This document shows, one piece after another, positions 47,480 through 59,850 of a stretch of DNA of 64,000 nucleotides. The notes below the pieces were generated by a model. It was not told the origin of the DNA. It ran no database searches and saw only the letters and a program-made list of their open reading frames with translations. Numbering within the stretch: position 1 is the first letter of the stretch; each line of letters starts with the position of its first letter. The position numbers and the translations under genes are program-made. Location: positions 93,132,862 to 93,196,861 of the forward strand of contig NC_092804.1 of assembly GCF_040954645.1 (NCBI RefSeq). The letters run 5' to 3'. This DNA comes from Diabrotica undecimpunctata (lineage: Eukaryota > Arthropoda > Insecta > Coleoptera > Chrysomelidae).

Positions 47480-48440
47480 GTTGGCTCGGCGGATCGTGAC
47501 GAACAAAGGGGTCGTTGTAAATGGGGAGGAGGTAACAAATACATTGAAGCAAAAAACAAAGATGGCGGCATTATCAAAACGGCACTAAGCTGTTAACGTC
47601 TAAACGGCTCAACGTACAACAACGTGCAAGGTATCGTTGGAAAGGGGAGGGGGTAACGAATACGATGAAGAAAAAATACAAAGATGGCGGCATTGCCAAA
47701 ACGGCACTAAGCTGTTAACGTCTAAACGGCTCAACGTACAACAAAGTGCAAGGTATAGATGGAAAGGTGAGGAGGTAACGAATACGTTACAGCAAAAAAC
47801 AAAGATAGCGGAATTGCCAAAAGGACACTAAGCTTGTAGCGTCTAAACTGCTCAACGTATAACAATGTGTAAGGTATCGATGGAAAGGGGAGGGACAAAC
47901 GAATACGTTGACACGAAAACAAAGATGACGTCATTGTCAAAAGGACACTAATCTTGTAAAGTCTAAACAGCTCAACGTACAACAACGTGCAAGGTATCGA
48001 TGGAATTGGGAGATGGTAATGAATATGTTAAGACAAAAAGCAAACGCAAAGACAATGCCAAAACGGCACTATATCATATCTCCATCGTTATTTGTCAGAT
48101 TACTACGCGAAAAACGTTAAATGAAAGAGGAGGGGGTATCGAATACGTTAACACAAAAACAAAGACAAATTGCCAAAAAGGCACTACACCGTATCTTCGT
48201 TTCTATTGGTTCGATCTTCGCGAATGAGGGCTCGTTGGAAAGAGGAGAAGATATCAAAATATTTTATCATAAAAACAAAGACGAAAACATTGTCAAAATG
48301 GCACTATATCGGATCTTTGTTGCGATTGATCGAATTTTAGCATAATAGACGTTAAAGGAATGGAGAGTAGTCACTGAGGCTAACAGAGAAACAAACATGA
48401 CAACATTGTGAAAACGACGCTAAATCATATCTTTGCTGCT
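47480..48440 (+). repeat. ~121-bp tandem repeat array (left arm)
   Basis: Units start at ggcactaagctgttaacg and run through caaggtatcg, gaggaggtaacgaatacg and acaaagatggcggcattgcc. Four close copies (about 47581-48060) are followed and preceded by more diverged ones, about eight in all. All share a gccaaaa-ggcacta junction. Confidence 0.85.
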
Positions 48441-48599
48441 ATTGGACCTATTTAGAAGGGGATTCCACGTACATTACAGTTCATCATCCCGTCTCACCAC
48501 CTGTAGGTTTCATCCTTTAACTATGCCCAAACCATCTAACACCTGTCATCATAAAAAGACACTTTTTTAGTTTATCGCTTCTTCTTTCTCTCTCTCTCT

Positions 48600-48905
48600 C
48601 TCACGAAACAATCGACCAATAGTGGTATAGGAACATCCACAAGTAAACGCCTGAATGGTGATATGTCAACGTCCAATGATGACATGTAAACGCCCCAAAC
48701 CGTGGTGTTACGTATTCTCATATCACCAGGCCCTAACCAATACGTACCCTCATGCACCACGCCCCAACATGTATCGACCAATGATGACATAGGAACGGTA
48801 AGTAAACGCCTTAATGGTAACATGTAAACGCCCCTCGACACAATGAGAATGAAGTCATGACCAAAGAGATTCCACCCCGAGGCGCGCAGTCGTGTGGGAT
48901 AAAAG
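48600..48905 (+). promoter_or_regulatory. Motif cluster upstream of the GNAT-like ORF (left arm)
   Basis: Contains several copies of gtaaacgcc / ggcgtttac (four), accaat-atgatgac or accaatagtggtatagga repeats, and short inverted units, within 250 bp directly before the ORF. A TATA-like ggataaaag lies at about 48898-48906. Mirrored at 58565-58870. Promoter function is inference. Confidence 0.4.
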
Positions 48906-48970
48906 TCGACCTGATAGAGGTTACATGATTGAATAAAATTCTGTATGTATCAAGCCTTCTAAGAAGTAAG

Positions 48971-49126
48971 ATGGATAAAATCAAGTTGTTCAGAGGTTCG
49001 AACGTAGTCAGAAAAATAAAACGCTTAAATTTAGATGACATACTTATTGATCAATGGATGACAAACACTGAAGTTACCTGCTATATCTTTTATATCAGCG
49101 GAGAACCAGTATCGTTTGTTCTATAA
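48971..49126 (+). pseudogene. GNAT-like acetyltransferase ORF, truncated copy (left arm)
   Basis: Starts ATGGATAAAATC; the first 51 codons match the right-arm copy with one difference (T for S near codon 37, QWMTNTE). It ends at the same TAA stop. The sequence that continues the frame in the right arm is deleted here (about 187 bp), leaving only the 3' end from catggaataatg. Confidence 0.6.
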
Positions 49127-49654
49127 TCAAATTCATGGAATAATGAAGTATACTGTAATGTTTAGATATTCATAATAAAATCGAAATAAACATATAAACA
49201 ACATATCGTGTTATATTTCTTCCACACTTATTGCAGTCTACCACACTGTACTCTGTAATAACGGAATAGGTAATAGAATATAGAAAAACGTGATATTCTC
49301 AAAGGACATACGATGGGTATATCGCATCAGAATGACTAGAAAATAATTCACAGTTAACCTTTCGATGTTTGGCAATTTTAAACTTCGGACAACAACATGT
49401 AACGTACCCTAACTGTAAACGAACTGTAACAGATATCTAACGCGATCGAACATATAGCAGAAGTATACCTGACACTATCTAACGCATATGCAATGTATAG
49501 CAGACGCGTTCTAACTCATATTAGACGTATAACAGTTGTAAACTAGACTCAAGATAGGACAGAACAATCGCTAAAGAAAATCTGTCGGAAAAAAAACGAA
49601 ATTTGTCAGAGTAAGAAATGAAAGAATCGTAAGAAATTATATGCGTTAATCACA

Positions 49655-49790
49655 GAATAACGAAGGACATCGCAACTACACTGGTATAGACACGTCCACA
49701 GAATGGGCGACAACAAAAAACTATTATATTGGACACAACAGGAAAGACGGAAATGTAGGTCATCAACTACTATACATAAATATATAAATC
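49655..49790 (+). pseudogene. LINE C-terminal scrap inside the left arm
   Basis: Reads LHWYRHVHRMGDNKKLLYWT and QQERRKC, resembling the LxWxGHVxRM...W.P.GRR.RGRP block after the RT in RTE-type LINEs. The mirrored copy is at 57495-57630 on the minus strand, so it was present before the arms were duplicated. Confidence 0.55.
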
Positions 49791-49869
49791 TCATCTGAGC
49801 AGTCATTACAAGTATCCTCCGAACAGTAACTACTATACACAACTCACAAATACGATTATTGGTATGCGA

Positions 49870-50372
49870 TAACGTTTTATTGCATAATATATTTTATCTA
49901 CAACAATTACTATTTTACAACGATATTCAGATATAATCCAATTATAACGAGGACTAAAAACGAATTTACCATTCTTCCAGTATGTTCAAACAACTAACGT
50001 ATATTACTCGACATAGATATGAGTTGGATGATCACAAACCGACAAGGACCTAAACGTTCTCTACAAGCCACATCTGAACGACCACTACTATACACAAATC
50101 TCCACTGAACGTACAATTCGACAAGAGTCTCCGCTGAACACTCACTAATACATACAGATCTCATCTGAACGTATAATTAGCCAAGAGCCTTATCTACATA
50201 TCCACTACTATACATAAATCTCCAAGATGACTATTTTTCGATTTGATGCATAGTATATTTTATCTACAACAATTACCATTTTACAATGATATTCAGATAT
50301 AATCCAATTATGACGAAGACTAACCAACGAATGATTACCATCCATAAATTATGTTCAAACAAACTAACGTGC
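49870..50372 (+). repeat. Direct duplication of ~130 bp with inner subrepeats (left arm)
   Basis: atattttatctacaacaatt ... caatta...acgaagactaa recurs: 49880-50000 and 50248-50372. Between them three copies of a ~65-bp unit (cacaaatctccactgaacgt, caagagtctc) occur. Mirrored in the right arm at about 56930-57420. No gene recognised from 49130 to 50980 apart from the LINE scrap. Confidence 0.6.
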
Positions 50373-50989
50373 CGAAAGACCATTACTTTATATCTTCGTT
50401 GTTACTTATCTGATTTTGACGTACAAGGCGTTAAATGAAAGGTGAAAGGAAAGCGTAAATATGTGCATACTATAGTTTATCTACGACGAGCAAGTAATTT
50501 ATTGTTTTAAAGTGGATAATGAACATTGGTCTCTGTAAGAATATATGTTGGTCACAGACGGTTCTTCAATAGCCATCAGGCAACAATTTCCCCTGATCAT
50601 GTTTATAAAACATACGGAATGCACTGTATATACCTAACCCTAGTTGACAGCGCACTTTGCAGGTCCCGTCTCACGATCAACTAATAGGTTTAAGTACAAC
50701 TCCCTTCGTGAAGTTACACACGCGTGAATCCGTGCAGGAAAATGTCGACCATCCTTTTTATACTCCGTAAAGGACCATCAAATATTCAACGTTAAAATAT
50801 TTCAGGTGTATTAACAAAGAAAAATTAAATTAAATACATTTTTAGAGTATATATAATTATAGAGTATATATAGTTTTAGAGTATATCCTTTGGATGTGAA
50901 AATTAAAAGTAAATATATTATGTTATATAAAAGAAAAACTCAGCCATCGAGTAAATACATGACTACCACAATACGCTACGGTAACTCTA

Positions 50990-51470
50990 AGACTGAAATG
51001 ATGTACATAAAATGATAGAAAAACATGTATAAAATATCTGATATAGAACCATGTGAGACAGAAAGCATGGACAATAATGATGGAAAATGTATAAAATATC
51101 CGACATAGAAACACGTAAAAAATAAACGCTGTACATAAAATGATAGAAAATGTGTGTAATATCTGAAATACAAACACATAAGGCAGAAAGCATGGACAAT
51201 AATGATAGAAAATGTATAAAATATCTGACATAGAAACATGTAAGACAGAAAAGCTGTACATAAAATGATGGAAAATGTATAAAATATCTGACGTAGAAAC
51301 ACGTAAGAAAGAACTGCTGTACATAAAAATGTATGAAATACCTGACATAGAAACACATAAGGCAGAAAGCATGGACAATAATGAATGAAAATGTATAAAA
51401 TATCTGACACAGAAACACGTAAGGCTGAAAGCATGGATAATAATGATAGAAAATGTATAAAATTGTATGT
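50990..51470 (+). repeat. ~62-bp satellite-like array A (left arm)
   Basis: Units share aaaatgtataaaatatctga and catagaaacacgtaag, followed by one of two variant halves: gcagaaagcatggacaataa or aaagaaatgctgtacataaa. About eight units. Open reading frames across it (up to 206 codons) are by-products of repeat length and base content. Confidence 0.92.
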
Positions 51471-51479
51471 TTTAAATAA

Positions 51480-52375
51480 TACATAAATTAATAAACAATA
51501 TGAAAAACTTGGAAAAAAAAATAATGGATAACAGATGTGGTATAAAACCAAAATTTTAAAATATTTTTTGTATGTCTCTATTTTTTTAATCAACAATTAC
51601 TTACTTTATTATTTGTGAAATGCACTGTTCCATTTTAAAAACGAGAAAATTAAACAATATATTTACAAATAATATTGCATGTTTTAAATAATGCAGAAAT
51701 AAATTACATACATAATGACAAACTTAGAATGATGGTGTATAAAATCAAATACAAGCCCTCTAAAATATATAAAATAGTACTTACTTTTTTTAAATTGTTT
51801 TACTTGTAGCACAAATTTTTTTGTAACACAAAACGAACACGTTATTACAAAGGCGAACTGCAGACTGAGTATAACAGAATGGATCCGTTCATTAAATAGT
51901 CAGGCTGGTATGACGTAACTCGACTGGAAATTATCGAGAATTGCAAGCCGAATCTTGTCTGTACACACGTGCACCGGATATTGTCGACTGTGAAAACGCT
52001 GAATCGTGAGACAATGTTAAAAAGGAATGCAGTGACATCCGGTAACGTTCTCGTTAGCAGTATTTCGCATCATATTACGTCCAGCCGTATATGTATATCT
52101 ATATGACTAACAAGCTGATTCTTGAAAAAAATTGTTGCACGTGTTTCCGACGACCGTGTGAGAAATGTTAAAAGGAAATGCACATCCGCTAGTTGGAATA
52201 TTTATAAAGATTTATAAGTTTAATTATATAATATACGAAGTTACTCGCAAATTACTAGTAATATATAAATTAAAAAGTCAACGAATTTTTGCTATTACAC
52301 TATTCGTTGTGGATGAAATATATACGAGGTTGATTAAAAATTACTTGTAAAATATAAACTGAGAAAATTTAAAAG
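51480..52375 (+). other. Spacer between arrays A and B (left arm)
   Basis: Unique, moderately GC-balanced at 51840-52160. No ORF with a recognisable motif. A segment at 51641-51705 (acgagaaaattaaacaatat onward) recurs in the palindrome centre at about 53685-53745. Confidence 0.6.
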
Positions 52376-53190
52376 TTCTTAGAAACACGTAAAAAAGAAA
52401 TGTTGTACATAAAATGATAGAAAATGTGTGAAATATCTAAAATACAAACACGTAAGGCAGAAAGCATGGACAATAATGATAGAACATGTATTAAATATAA
52501 CTGCTGTATATAAAATGATAGAAAATGTATAAAATATCTAACATGGAAACACGTAAGAAAGAAATGCTGTACATAAAAAATGTATGAAATATCTGACATA
52601 GAAACACGTAAGACAGAAAGCATGGACAATAATGATGTAAAATGTATGAAATATCGAATAAAAATTGAGAAGTACTGGAAAGGATGATAGAAAATGTATA
52701 AAATATCTAACATAGAAACACATAAGAATGAAAGCATGGACAATAATGATGTAAAATGTAGAAAATATCTGATATAGGAACACGTAAGAAAGAAATGCTG
52801 TACATAAAATGACAGAAAATGTGTAAAATAGTTGACATACAATCACGTAGGGCAGAGTGCATGGACAATAATGATAGAAAATGTATAAAATATAACTGCT
52901 GTACATAAAATGATAAAAAAAATCTGACAAAGAAACACGTAAGGCAGAAAGCATGGACAATATTGATGGAAAATGTATAAAATATCTTACATAGAAACAT
53001 GTAAGACAGAAAAGCTATACATAAAATGATAGAAAAATGTATAAAATATCTGACATAGAAACACGTAAGAATGAAAGCATGGACAATAATGATGTAAAAT
53101 GTATAAAATATCTGACATAGGAACACGTAAGAAAGAAAATGTCTAAAAAATATATGGCATAGAAACAAGTAAGGCAGAAAGCATGGGTAA
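52376..53190 (+). repeat. ~62-bp satellite-like array B (left arm)
   Basis: Same unit as array A, about thirteen copies with internal deletions. Arrays A and B are separated by a unique spacer. Confidence 0.92.
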
Positions 53191-53334
53191 TAATGAACGA
53201 TTTACATGTAAAATTTGCTGAATAGAGAATAATTATATGTCGAAACCGGCAGAGTCTAACATATTATTCAATTGCCAACAATGAGCATAGATGTAAACAA
53301 CAAAAAAATCTTTATTATCCCCATCACAAACATC

Positions 53335-53950
53335 GCTAACACTGAATATTACCAACAGGCAAAGGTCTACTCGGATGGTGTTACGATGAAAAAAGGAGTG
53401 TCTAAAAGTAAATCGACGTCGGCATATTGTACGGTTACTCTAGAGTTCAAATACGACAAAAAAAATGGTTATTGCTGTAATACAGATGCTATGATATAAA
53501 TAAAAGTAATGTTTAAAGTATTTGTTTGTTTTTGTTTATAACTCAGTTGTTGAAATGACCTATTGTAAATACGAAGAAAATGTTCTAATAGAATACCTGC
53601 GGGAACACTTTACAACAATATTTTTAACAAAATATGGTGTGTACAAAAATATTATTCAGCAAAGGAGTGAGAATTTTAAACGTAATACGAGAAAATTAAA
53701 CATATTGACAAATAATATTGCATGTTTTAAATAATGCTGAAATATATAGCTTATATATATATATATATATATGCTGTATAAACTTAATTACGTTGACATT
53801 TGACGGGGGCGTGACGTGGTAAAAGCAATGAAAAAATTGTCGCTTTTCATCGTTTTACGAACTTGTTGATCCCGTATAGAGACATGTAAAATCATTGATA
53901 AATAGAAATTTTAAAAAATGTTAAAAAAGCGATGTAAAACGATGAAAAGT
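53335..53950. other. Unique centre of the giant palindrome
   Basis: Holds the 3' part of a 73-codon ORF starting at 53281 (MSIDVNNKKIFIIPITNIA), whose first ~18 codons lie in the arm. It also holds a second small ORF (53555-53734), a short (TA)n run (53753-53772) and a 16-bp inverted repeat (gtaaaacgatgaaaag and its complement, 53843-53858 / 53934-53949) next to the right arm. I do not recognise either ORF. Confidence 0.7.
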
Positions 53951-54094
53951 GATGTTTGTGATGGGGATAATAAAGATTTTTTTGTTGTTTACATCTATGC
54001 TCATTGTTGGCAATTGAATAATATGTTAGACTCTGCCGGTTTCGACATATACTTATTCTCTATTCAGCAAATTTTACATGTAAATCGTTCATTA

Positions 54095-54910
54095 TTACCC
54101 ATGCTTTCTGCCTTACTTGTTTCTATGCCATATATTTTTTAGACATTTTCTTTCTTACGTGTTCCTATGTCAGATATTTTATACATTTTACATCATTATT
54201 GTCCATGCTTTCATTCTTACGTGTTTCTATGTCAGATATTTTATACATTTTTCTCTCATTTTATGTATAGCTTTTCTGTCTTACATGTTTCTATGTAAGA
54301 TATTTTATACATTTTCCATCAATATTGTCCATGCTTTCTGCCTTACGTGTTTCTTTGTCAGATTTTTTTTATCATTTTATGTACAGCAGTTATATTTTAT
54401 ACATTTTCTATCATTATTGTCCATGCACTCTGCCCTACGTGATTGTATGTCAACTATTTTACACATTTTCTGTCATTTTATGTACAGCATTTCTTTCTTA
54501 CGTGTTCCTATATCAGATATTTTCTACATTTTACATCATTATTGTCCATGCTTTCATTCTTATGTGTTTCTATGTTAGATATTTTATACATTTTCTATCA
54601 TCCTTTCCAGTACTTCTCAATTTTTATTCGATATTTCATACATTTTACATCATTATTGTCCATGCTTTCTGTCTTACGTGTTTCTATGTCAGATATTTCA
54701 TACATTTTTTATGTACAGCATTTCTTTCTTACGTGTTTCCATGTTAGATATTTTATACATTTTCTATCATTTTATATACAGCAGTTATATTTAATACATG
54801 TTCTATCATTATTGTCCATGCTTTCTGCCTTACGTGTTTGTATTTTAGATATTTCACACATTTTCTATCATTTTATGTACAACATTTCTTTTTTACGTGT
54901 TTCTAAGAAC
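54095..54910 (-). repeat. ~62-bp satellite-like array B (right arm)
   Basis: Mirror of 52376-53190, nearly base for base. Confidence 0.92.
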
Positions 54911-55805
54911 TTTTAAATTTTCTCAGTTTATATTTTACAAGTAATTTTTAATCAACCTCGTATATATTTCATCCACAACGAATAGTGTAATAGCAAAAAT
55001 TCGTTGACTTTTTAATTTATATATTACTAGTAATTTGCGAGTAACTTCGTATATTATATAATTAAACTTATAAATCTTTATAAATATTCCAACTAGCGGA
55101 TGTGCATTTCCTTTTAACATTTCTCACACGGTCGTCGGAAACACGTGCAACAATTTTTTTCAAGAATCAGCTTGTTAGTCATATAGATATACATATACGG
55201 CTGGACGTAATATGATGCGAAATACTGCTAACGAGAACGTTACCGGATGTCACTGCATTCCTTTTTAACATTGTCTCACGATTCAGCGTTTTCACAGTCG
55301 ACAATATCCGGTGCACGTGTGTACAGACAAGATTCGGCTTGCAATTCTCGATAATTTCCAGTCGAGTTACGTCATACCAGCCTGACTATTTAATGAACGG
55401 ATCCATTCTGTTATACTCAGTCTGCAGTTCGCCTTTGTAATAACGTGTTCGTTTTGTGTTACAAAAAAATTTGTGCTACAAGTAAAACAATTTAAAAAAA
55501 GTAAGTACTATTTTATATATTTTAGAGGGCTTGTATTTGATTTTATACACCATCATTCTAAGTTTGTCATTATGTATGTAATTTATTTCTGCATTATTTA
55601 AAACATGCAATATTATTTGTAAATATATTGTTTAATTTTCTCGTTTTTAAAATGGAACAGTGCATTTCACAAATAATAAAGTAAGTAATTGTTGATTAAA
55701 AAAATAGAGACATACAAAAAATATTTTAAAATTTTGGTTTTATACCACATCTGTTATCCATTATTTTTTTTTCCAAGTTTTTCATATTGTTTATTAATTT
55801 ATGTA
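54911..55805 (-). other. Spacer between arrays B and A (right arm)
   Basis: Mirror of 51480-52375; nothing further recognised. Confidence 0.6.
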
Positions 55806-56300
55806 TTATTTAAAACATACAATTTTATACATTTTCTATCATTATTATCCATGCTTTCAGCCTTACGTGTTTCTGTGTCAGATATTTTATACATTTTCAT
55901 TCATTATTGTCCATGCTTTCTGCCTTATGTGTTTCTATGTCAGGTATTTCATACATTTTTATGTACAGCAGTTCTTTCTTACGTGTTTCTACGTCAGATA
56001 TTTTATACATTTTCCATCATTTTATGTACAGCTTTTCTGTCTTACATGTTTCTATGTCAGATATTTTATACATTTTCTATCATTATTGTCCATGCTTTCT
56101 GCCTTATGTGTTTGTATTTCAGATATTACACACATTTTCTATCATTTTATGTACAGCGTTTATTTTTTACGTGTTTCTATGTCGGATATTTTATACATTT
56201 TCCATCATTATTGTCCATGCTTTCTGTCTCACATGGTTCTATATCAGATATTTTATACATGTTTTTCTATCATTTTATGTACATCATTTCAGTCTTAGAG
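55806..56300 (-). repeat. ~62-bp satellite-like array A (right arm)
   Basis: Mirror of 50990-51470. Confidence 0.92.
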
Positions 56301-58108
56301 TTACCGTAGCGTATTGTGGTAGTCATGTATTTACTCGATGGCTGAGTTTTTCTTTTATATAACATAATATATTTACTTTTAATTTTCACATCCAAAGGAT
56401 ATACTCTAAAACTATATATACTCTATAATTATATATACTCTAAAAATGTATTTAATTTAATTTTTCTTTGTTAATACACCTGAAATATTTTAACGTTGAA
56501 TATTTGATGGTCCTTTACGGAGTATAAAAAGGATGGTCGACATTTTCCTGCACGGATTCACGCGTGTGTAACTTCACGAAGGGAGTTGTACTTAAACCTA
56601 TTAGTTGATCGTGAGACGGGACCTGCAAAGTGCGCTGTCAACTAGGGTTAGGTATATACAGTGCATTCCGTATGTTTTATAAACATGATCAGGGGAAATT
56701 GTTGCCTGATGGCTATTGAAGAACCGTCTGTGACCAACATATATTCTTACAGAGACCAATGTTCATTATCCACTTTAAAACAATAAATTACTTGCTCGTC
56801 GTAGATAAACTATAGTATGCACATATTTACGCTTTCCTTTCACCTTTCATTTAACGCCTTGTACGTCAAAATCAGATAAGTAACAACGAAGATATAAAGT
56901 AATGGTCTTTCGGCACGTTAGTTTGTTTGAACATAATTTATGGATGGTAATCATTCGTTGGTTAGTCTTCGTCATAATTGGATTATATCTGAATATCATT
57001 GTAAAATGGTAATTGTTGTAGATAAAATATACTATGCATCAAATCGAAAAATAGTCATTTTGGAGATTTATGTATAGTAGTGGATATGTAGATAAGGCTC
57101 TTGGCTAATTATACGTTCAGATGAGATCTGTATGTATTAGTGAGTGTTCAGCGGAGACTCTTGTCGAATTGTACGTTCAGTGGAGATTTGTGTATAGTAG
57201 TGGTCGTTCAGATGTGGCTTGTAGAGAACGTTTAGGTCCTTGTCGGTTTGTGATCATCCAACTCATATCTATGTCGAGTAATATACGTTAGTTGTTTGAA
57301 CATACTGGAAGAATGGTAAATTCGTTTTTAGTCCTCGTTATAATTGGATTATATCTGAATATCGTTGTAAAATAGTAATTGTTGTAGATAAAATATATTA
57401 TGCAATAAAACGTTATCGCATACCAATAATCGTATTTGTGAGTTGTGTATAGTAGTTACTGTTCGGAGGATACTTGTAATGACTGCTCAGATGAGATTTA
57501 TATATTTATGTATAGTAGTTGATGACCTACATTTCCGTCTTTCCTGTTGTGTCCAATATAATAGTTTTTTGTTGTCGCCCATTCTGTGGACGTGTCTATA
57601 CCAGTGTAGTTGCGATGTCCTTCGTTATTCTGTGATTAACGCATATAATTTCTTACGATTCTTTCATTTCTTACTCTGACAAATTTCGTTTTTTTCCGAC
57701 AGATTTTCTTTAGCGATTGTTCTGTCCTATCTTGAGTCTAGTTTACAACTGTTATACGTATGATATGAGTTAGAACGCGTCTGCTATACATCGCATATGC
57801 GTTAGATAGTGTCAGGTATACGTCTGCTATATGTTCGATCGCGTTAGATATCTGTTACAGTTCGTTTACAGTTAGGGTACGTTACATGTTGTTGTCCGAA
57901 GTTTAAAATTGCCAAACATCGAAAGGTTAACTGTGAATTATTTTCTAGTCATTCTGATGCGATATACCCATCGTATGTCCTTTGAGAATATCACGTTTTT
58001 CTATATTCTATTACCTATTCCGTTATTACAGAGTACAGTGTGGTAGACTGCAATAAGTGTGGAAGAAATATAACACGATATGTTGTTTATATGTTTATTT
58101 CGATTTTA

Positions 58109-58501
58109 TTATGAATATCTAAACATTACAGTATACTTCATTATTCCATGATTAACACATTTACATTTACCAAACAACCGTTCCGATTCTGTGTTGGAGC
58201 AAAATGCTCTGAATTTGTTATTTTTCTTTACATGTTCTATAAGTTTGCATGCGTATCCTCTTTTTCGATGATGAGGTAATGTATATACGTAATCTAATAC
58301 TCTTGGTACATCATACTGTCTGAGTGGATCAAAGGCGCATTTTGATTATAGAACAAACGATACTGGTTCTCCGCTGATATAAAAGATATAGCAGGTAACT
58401 TCAGTGTTTGACATCCATTGATCAATAAGTATGTCATCTAAATTTAAGCGTTTTATTTTTCTGACTACGTTCGAACCTCTGAACAACTTGATTTTATCCA
58501 T
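58109..58501 (-). pseudogene. GNAT-like N-acetyltransferase ORF with one internal stop (right arm)
   Basis: From ATG at 58501 the frame runs 51 codons to a TAA (58346-58348) and then continues open, in the same frame, for 78 codons to a TAA at 58109. The second part reads PRVLDYVYTLPHHRKRGYAC, KLIEHVKKNNKFRAFCSN and ESERLFGKC. HRKRGYA fits the acetyl-CoA-binding R/Q-x-x-G-x-G/A motif of GNAT enzymes, and FCSN..S..LF.K fits the following strand and helix. About 129 residues is short but within the family range. The substrate cannot be inferred. Preceded by the motif cluster at 58565-58870. Confidence 0.6.
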
Positions 58502-59009
58502 CTTACTTCTTAGAAGGCTTGATACATACAGAATTTTATTCAATCATGTAACCTCTATCAGGTCGACTTTTATCCCACACGTCTGCGCGCCTCGGGGTGG
58601 AATGTCTTTGGTCATGACTTCATTCTCATTGTGTCGAGGGGCGTTTACATGTTACCATTAAGGCGTTTACTTACCGTTCCTATGTCATCATTGGTCGATA
58701 CATGTTGGGGCGTGGTGCATGAGGGTACGTATTGGTTAGGGCCTGGTGATATGAGAATACGTAACACCACGGTTTGGGGCGTTTACATGTCATCATTGGA
58801 CGTTGACATATCACCATTCAGGCGTTTACTTGTGGATGTTCCTATACCACTATTGGTCGATTGTTTCGTGAGAGAGAGAGAGAGAGAAAGAAGAAGCGAT
58901 AAACTAAAAAAGTGTCTTTTTATGATGACAGGTGTTAGATGGTTTGGGCATAGTTAAAGGATGAAACCTACAGGTGGTGAGACGGGATGATGAACTGTAA
59001 TGTACGTGG

Positions 59010-59850
59010 AATCCCCTTCTAAATAGGTCCAATAGCAGCAAAGATATGATTTAGCGTCGTTTTCACAATGTTGTCATGTTTGTTTCTCTGTTAGCCTCAG
59101 TGACTACTCTCCATTCCTTTAACGTCTATTATGCTAAAATTCGATCAATCGCAACAAAGATCCGATATAGTGCCATTTTGACAATGTTTTCGTCTTTGTT
59201 TTTATGATAAAATATTTTGATATCTTCTCCTCTTTCCAACGAGCCCTCATTCGCGAAGATCGAACCAATAGAAACGAAGATACGGTGTAGTGCCTTTTTG
59301 GCAATTTGTCTTTGTTTTTGTGTTAACGTATTCGATACCCCCTCCTCTTTCATTTAACGTTTTTCGCGTAGTAATCTGACAAATAACGATGGAGATATGA
59401 TATAGTGCCGTTTTGGCATTGTCTTTGCGTTTGCTTTTTGTCTTAACATATTCATTACCATCTCCCAATTCCATCGATACCTTGCACGTTGTTGTACGTT
59501 GAGCTGTTTAGACTTTACAAGATTAGTGTCCTTTTGACAATGACGTCATCTTTGTTTTCGTGTCAACGTATTCGTTACCTCCTCACCTTTCCATCTATAC
59601 CTTGCACTTTGTTGTACGTTGAGCCGTTTAGACGTTAACAGCTTAGTGCCGTTTTGGCAATGCCGCCATCTTTGTATTTTTTCTTCATCGTATTCGTTAC
59701 CTCCTCCCCTTTCCAACGATACCTTGCACGTTGTTGTACGTTGAGCCGTTTAGACGTTAACAGCTTAGTGCCGTTTTGATAATGCCGCCATCTTTGTTTT
59801 TTGCTTCAATGTATTTGTTACCTCCTCCCCATTTACAACGACCCCTTTGT
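59010..59850 (-). repeat. ~121-bp tandem repeat array (right arm)
   Basis: Same array mirrored. It has one close unit fewer: the segment at 59510-59620 fuses parts of two left-arm units, as expected from unequal recombination or slippage. Confidence 0.82.

Larger units (their letters stand above)
47091..53334 (+). repeat. Left arm of the giant palindrome
   Basis: 6,244 bp. Differs from the right arm mainly by one extra ~121-bp tandem unit (47.6-48.0 kb), a ~187-bp deletion after 49126 (within the GNAT-like ORF) and the absence of ~55 bp found at about 60092-60146. Single-base differences are few in the stretches compared. Confidence 0.95.

Noticed and set aside
53281..53734. Assigning the small central ORFs to a Polinton capsid or other viral protein
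   Set aside because: No motif I can name; the thought came only from the Polinton-like termini.
50923..56362. Several ORFs of 140-206 codons in both arms of the giant palindrome
   Set aside because: They run across 62-bp tandem repeats, overlap one another in different frames and give monotonous F/Y/S-rich text. They are by-products of the repeat unit.
47580..59800. CRISPR-like reading of the regularly spaced repeats
   Set aside because: Repeats are contiguous with no unique spacers of constant length, in a eukaryotic transposon context.
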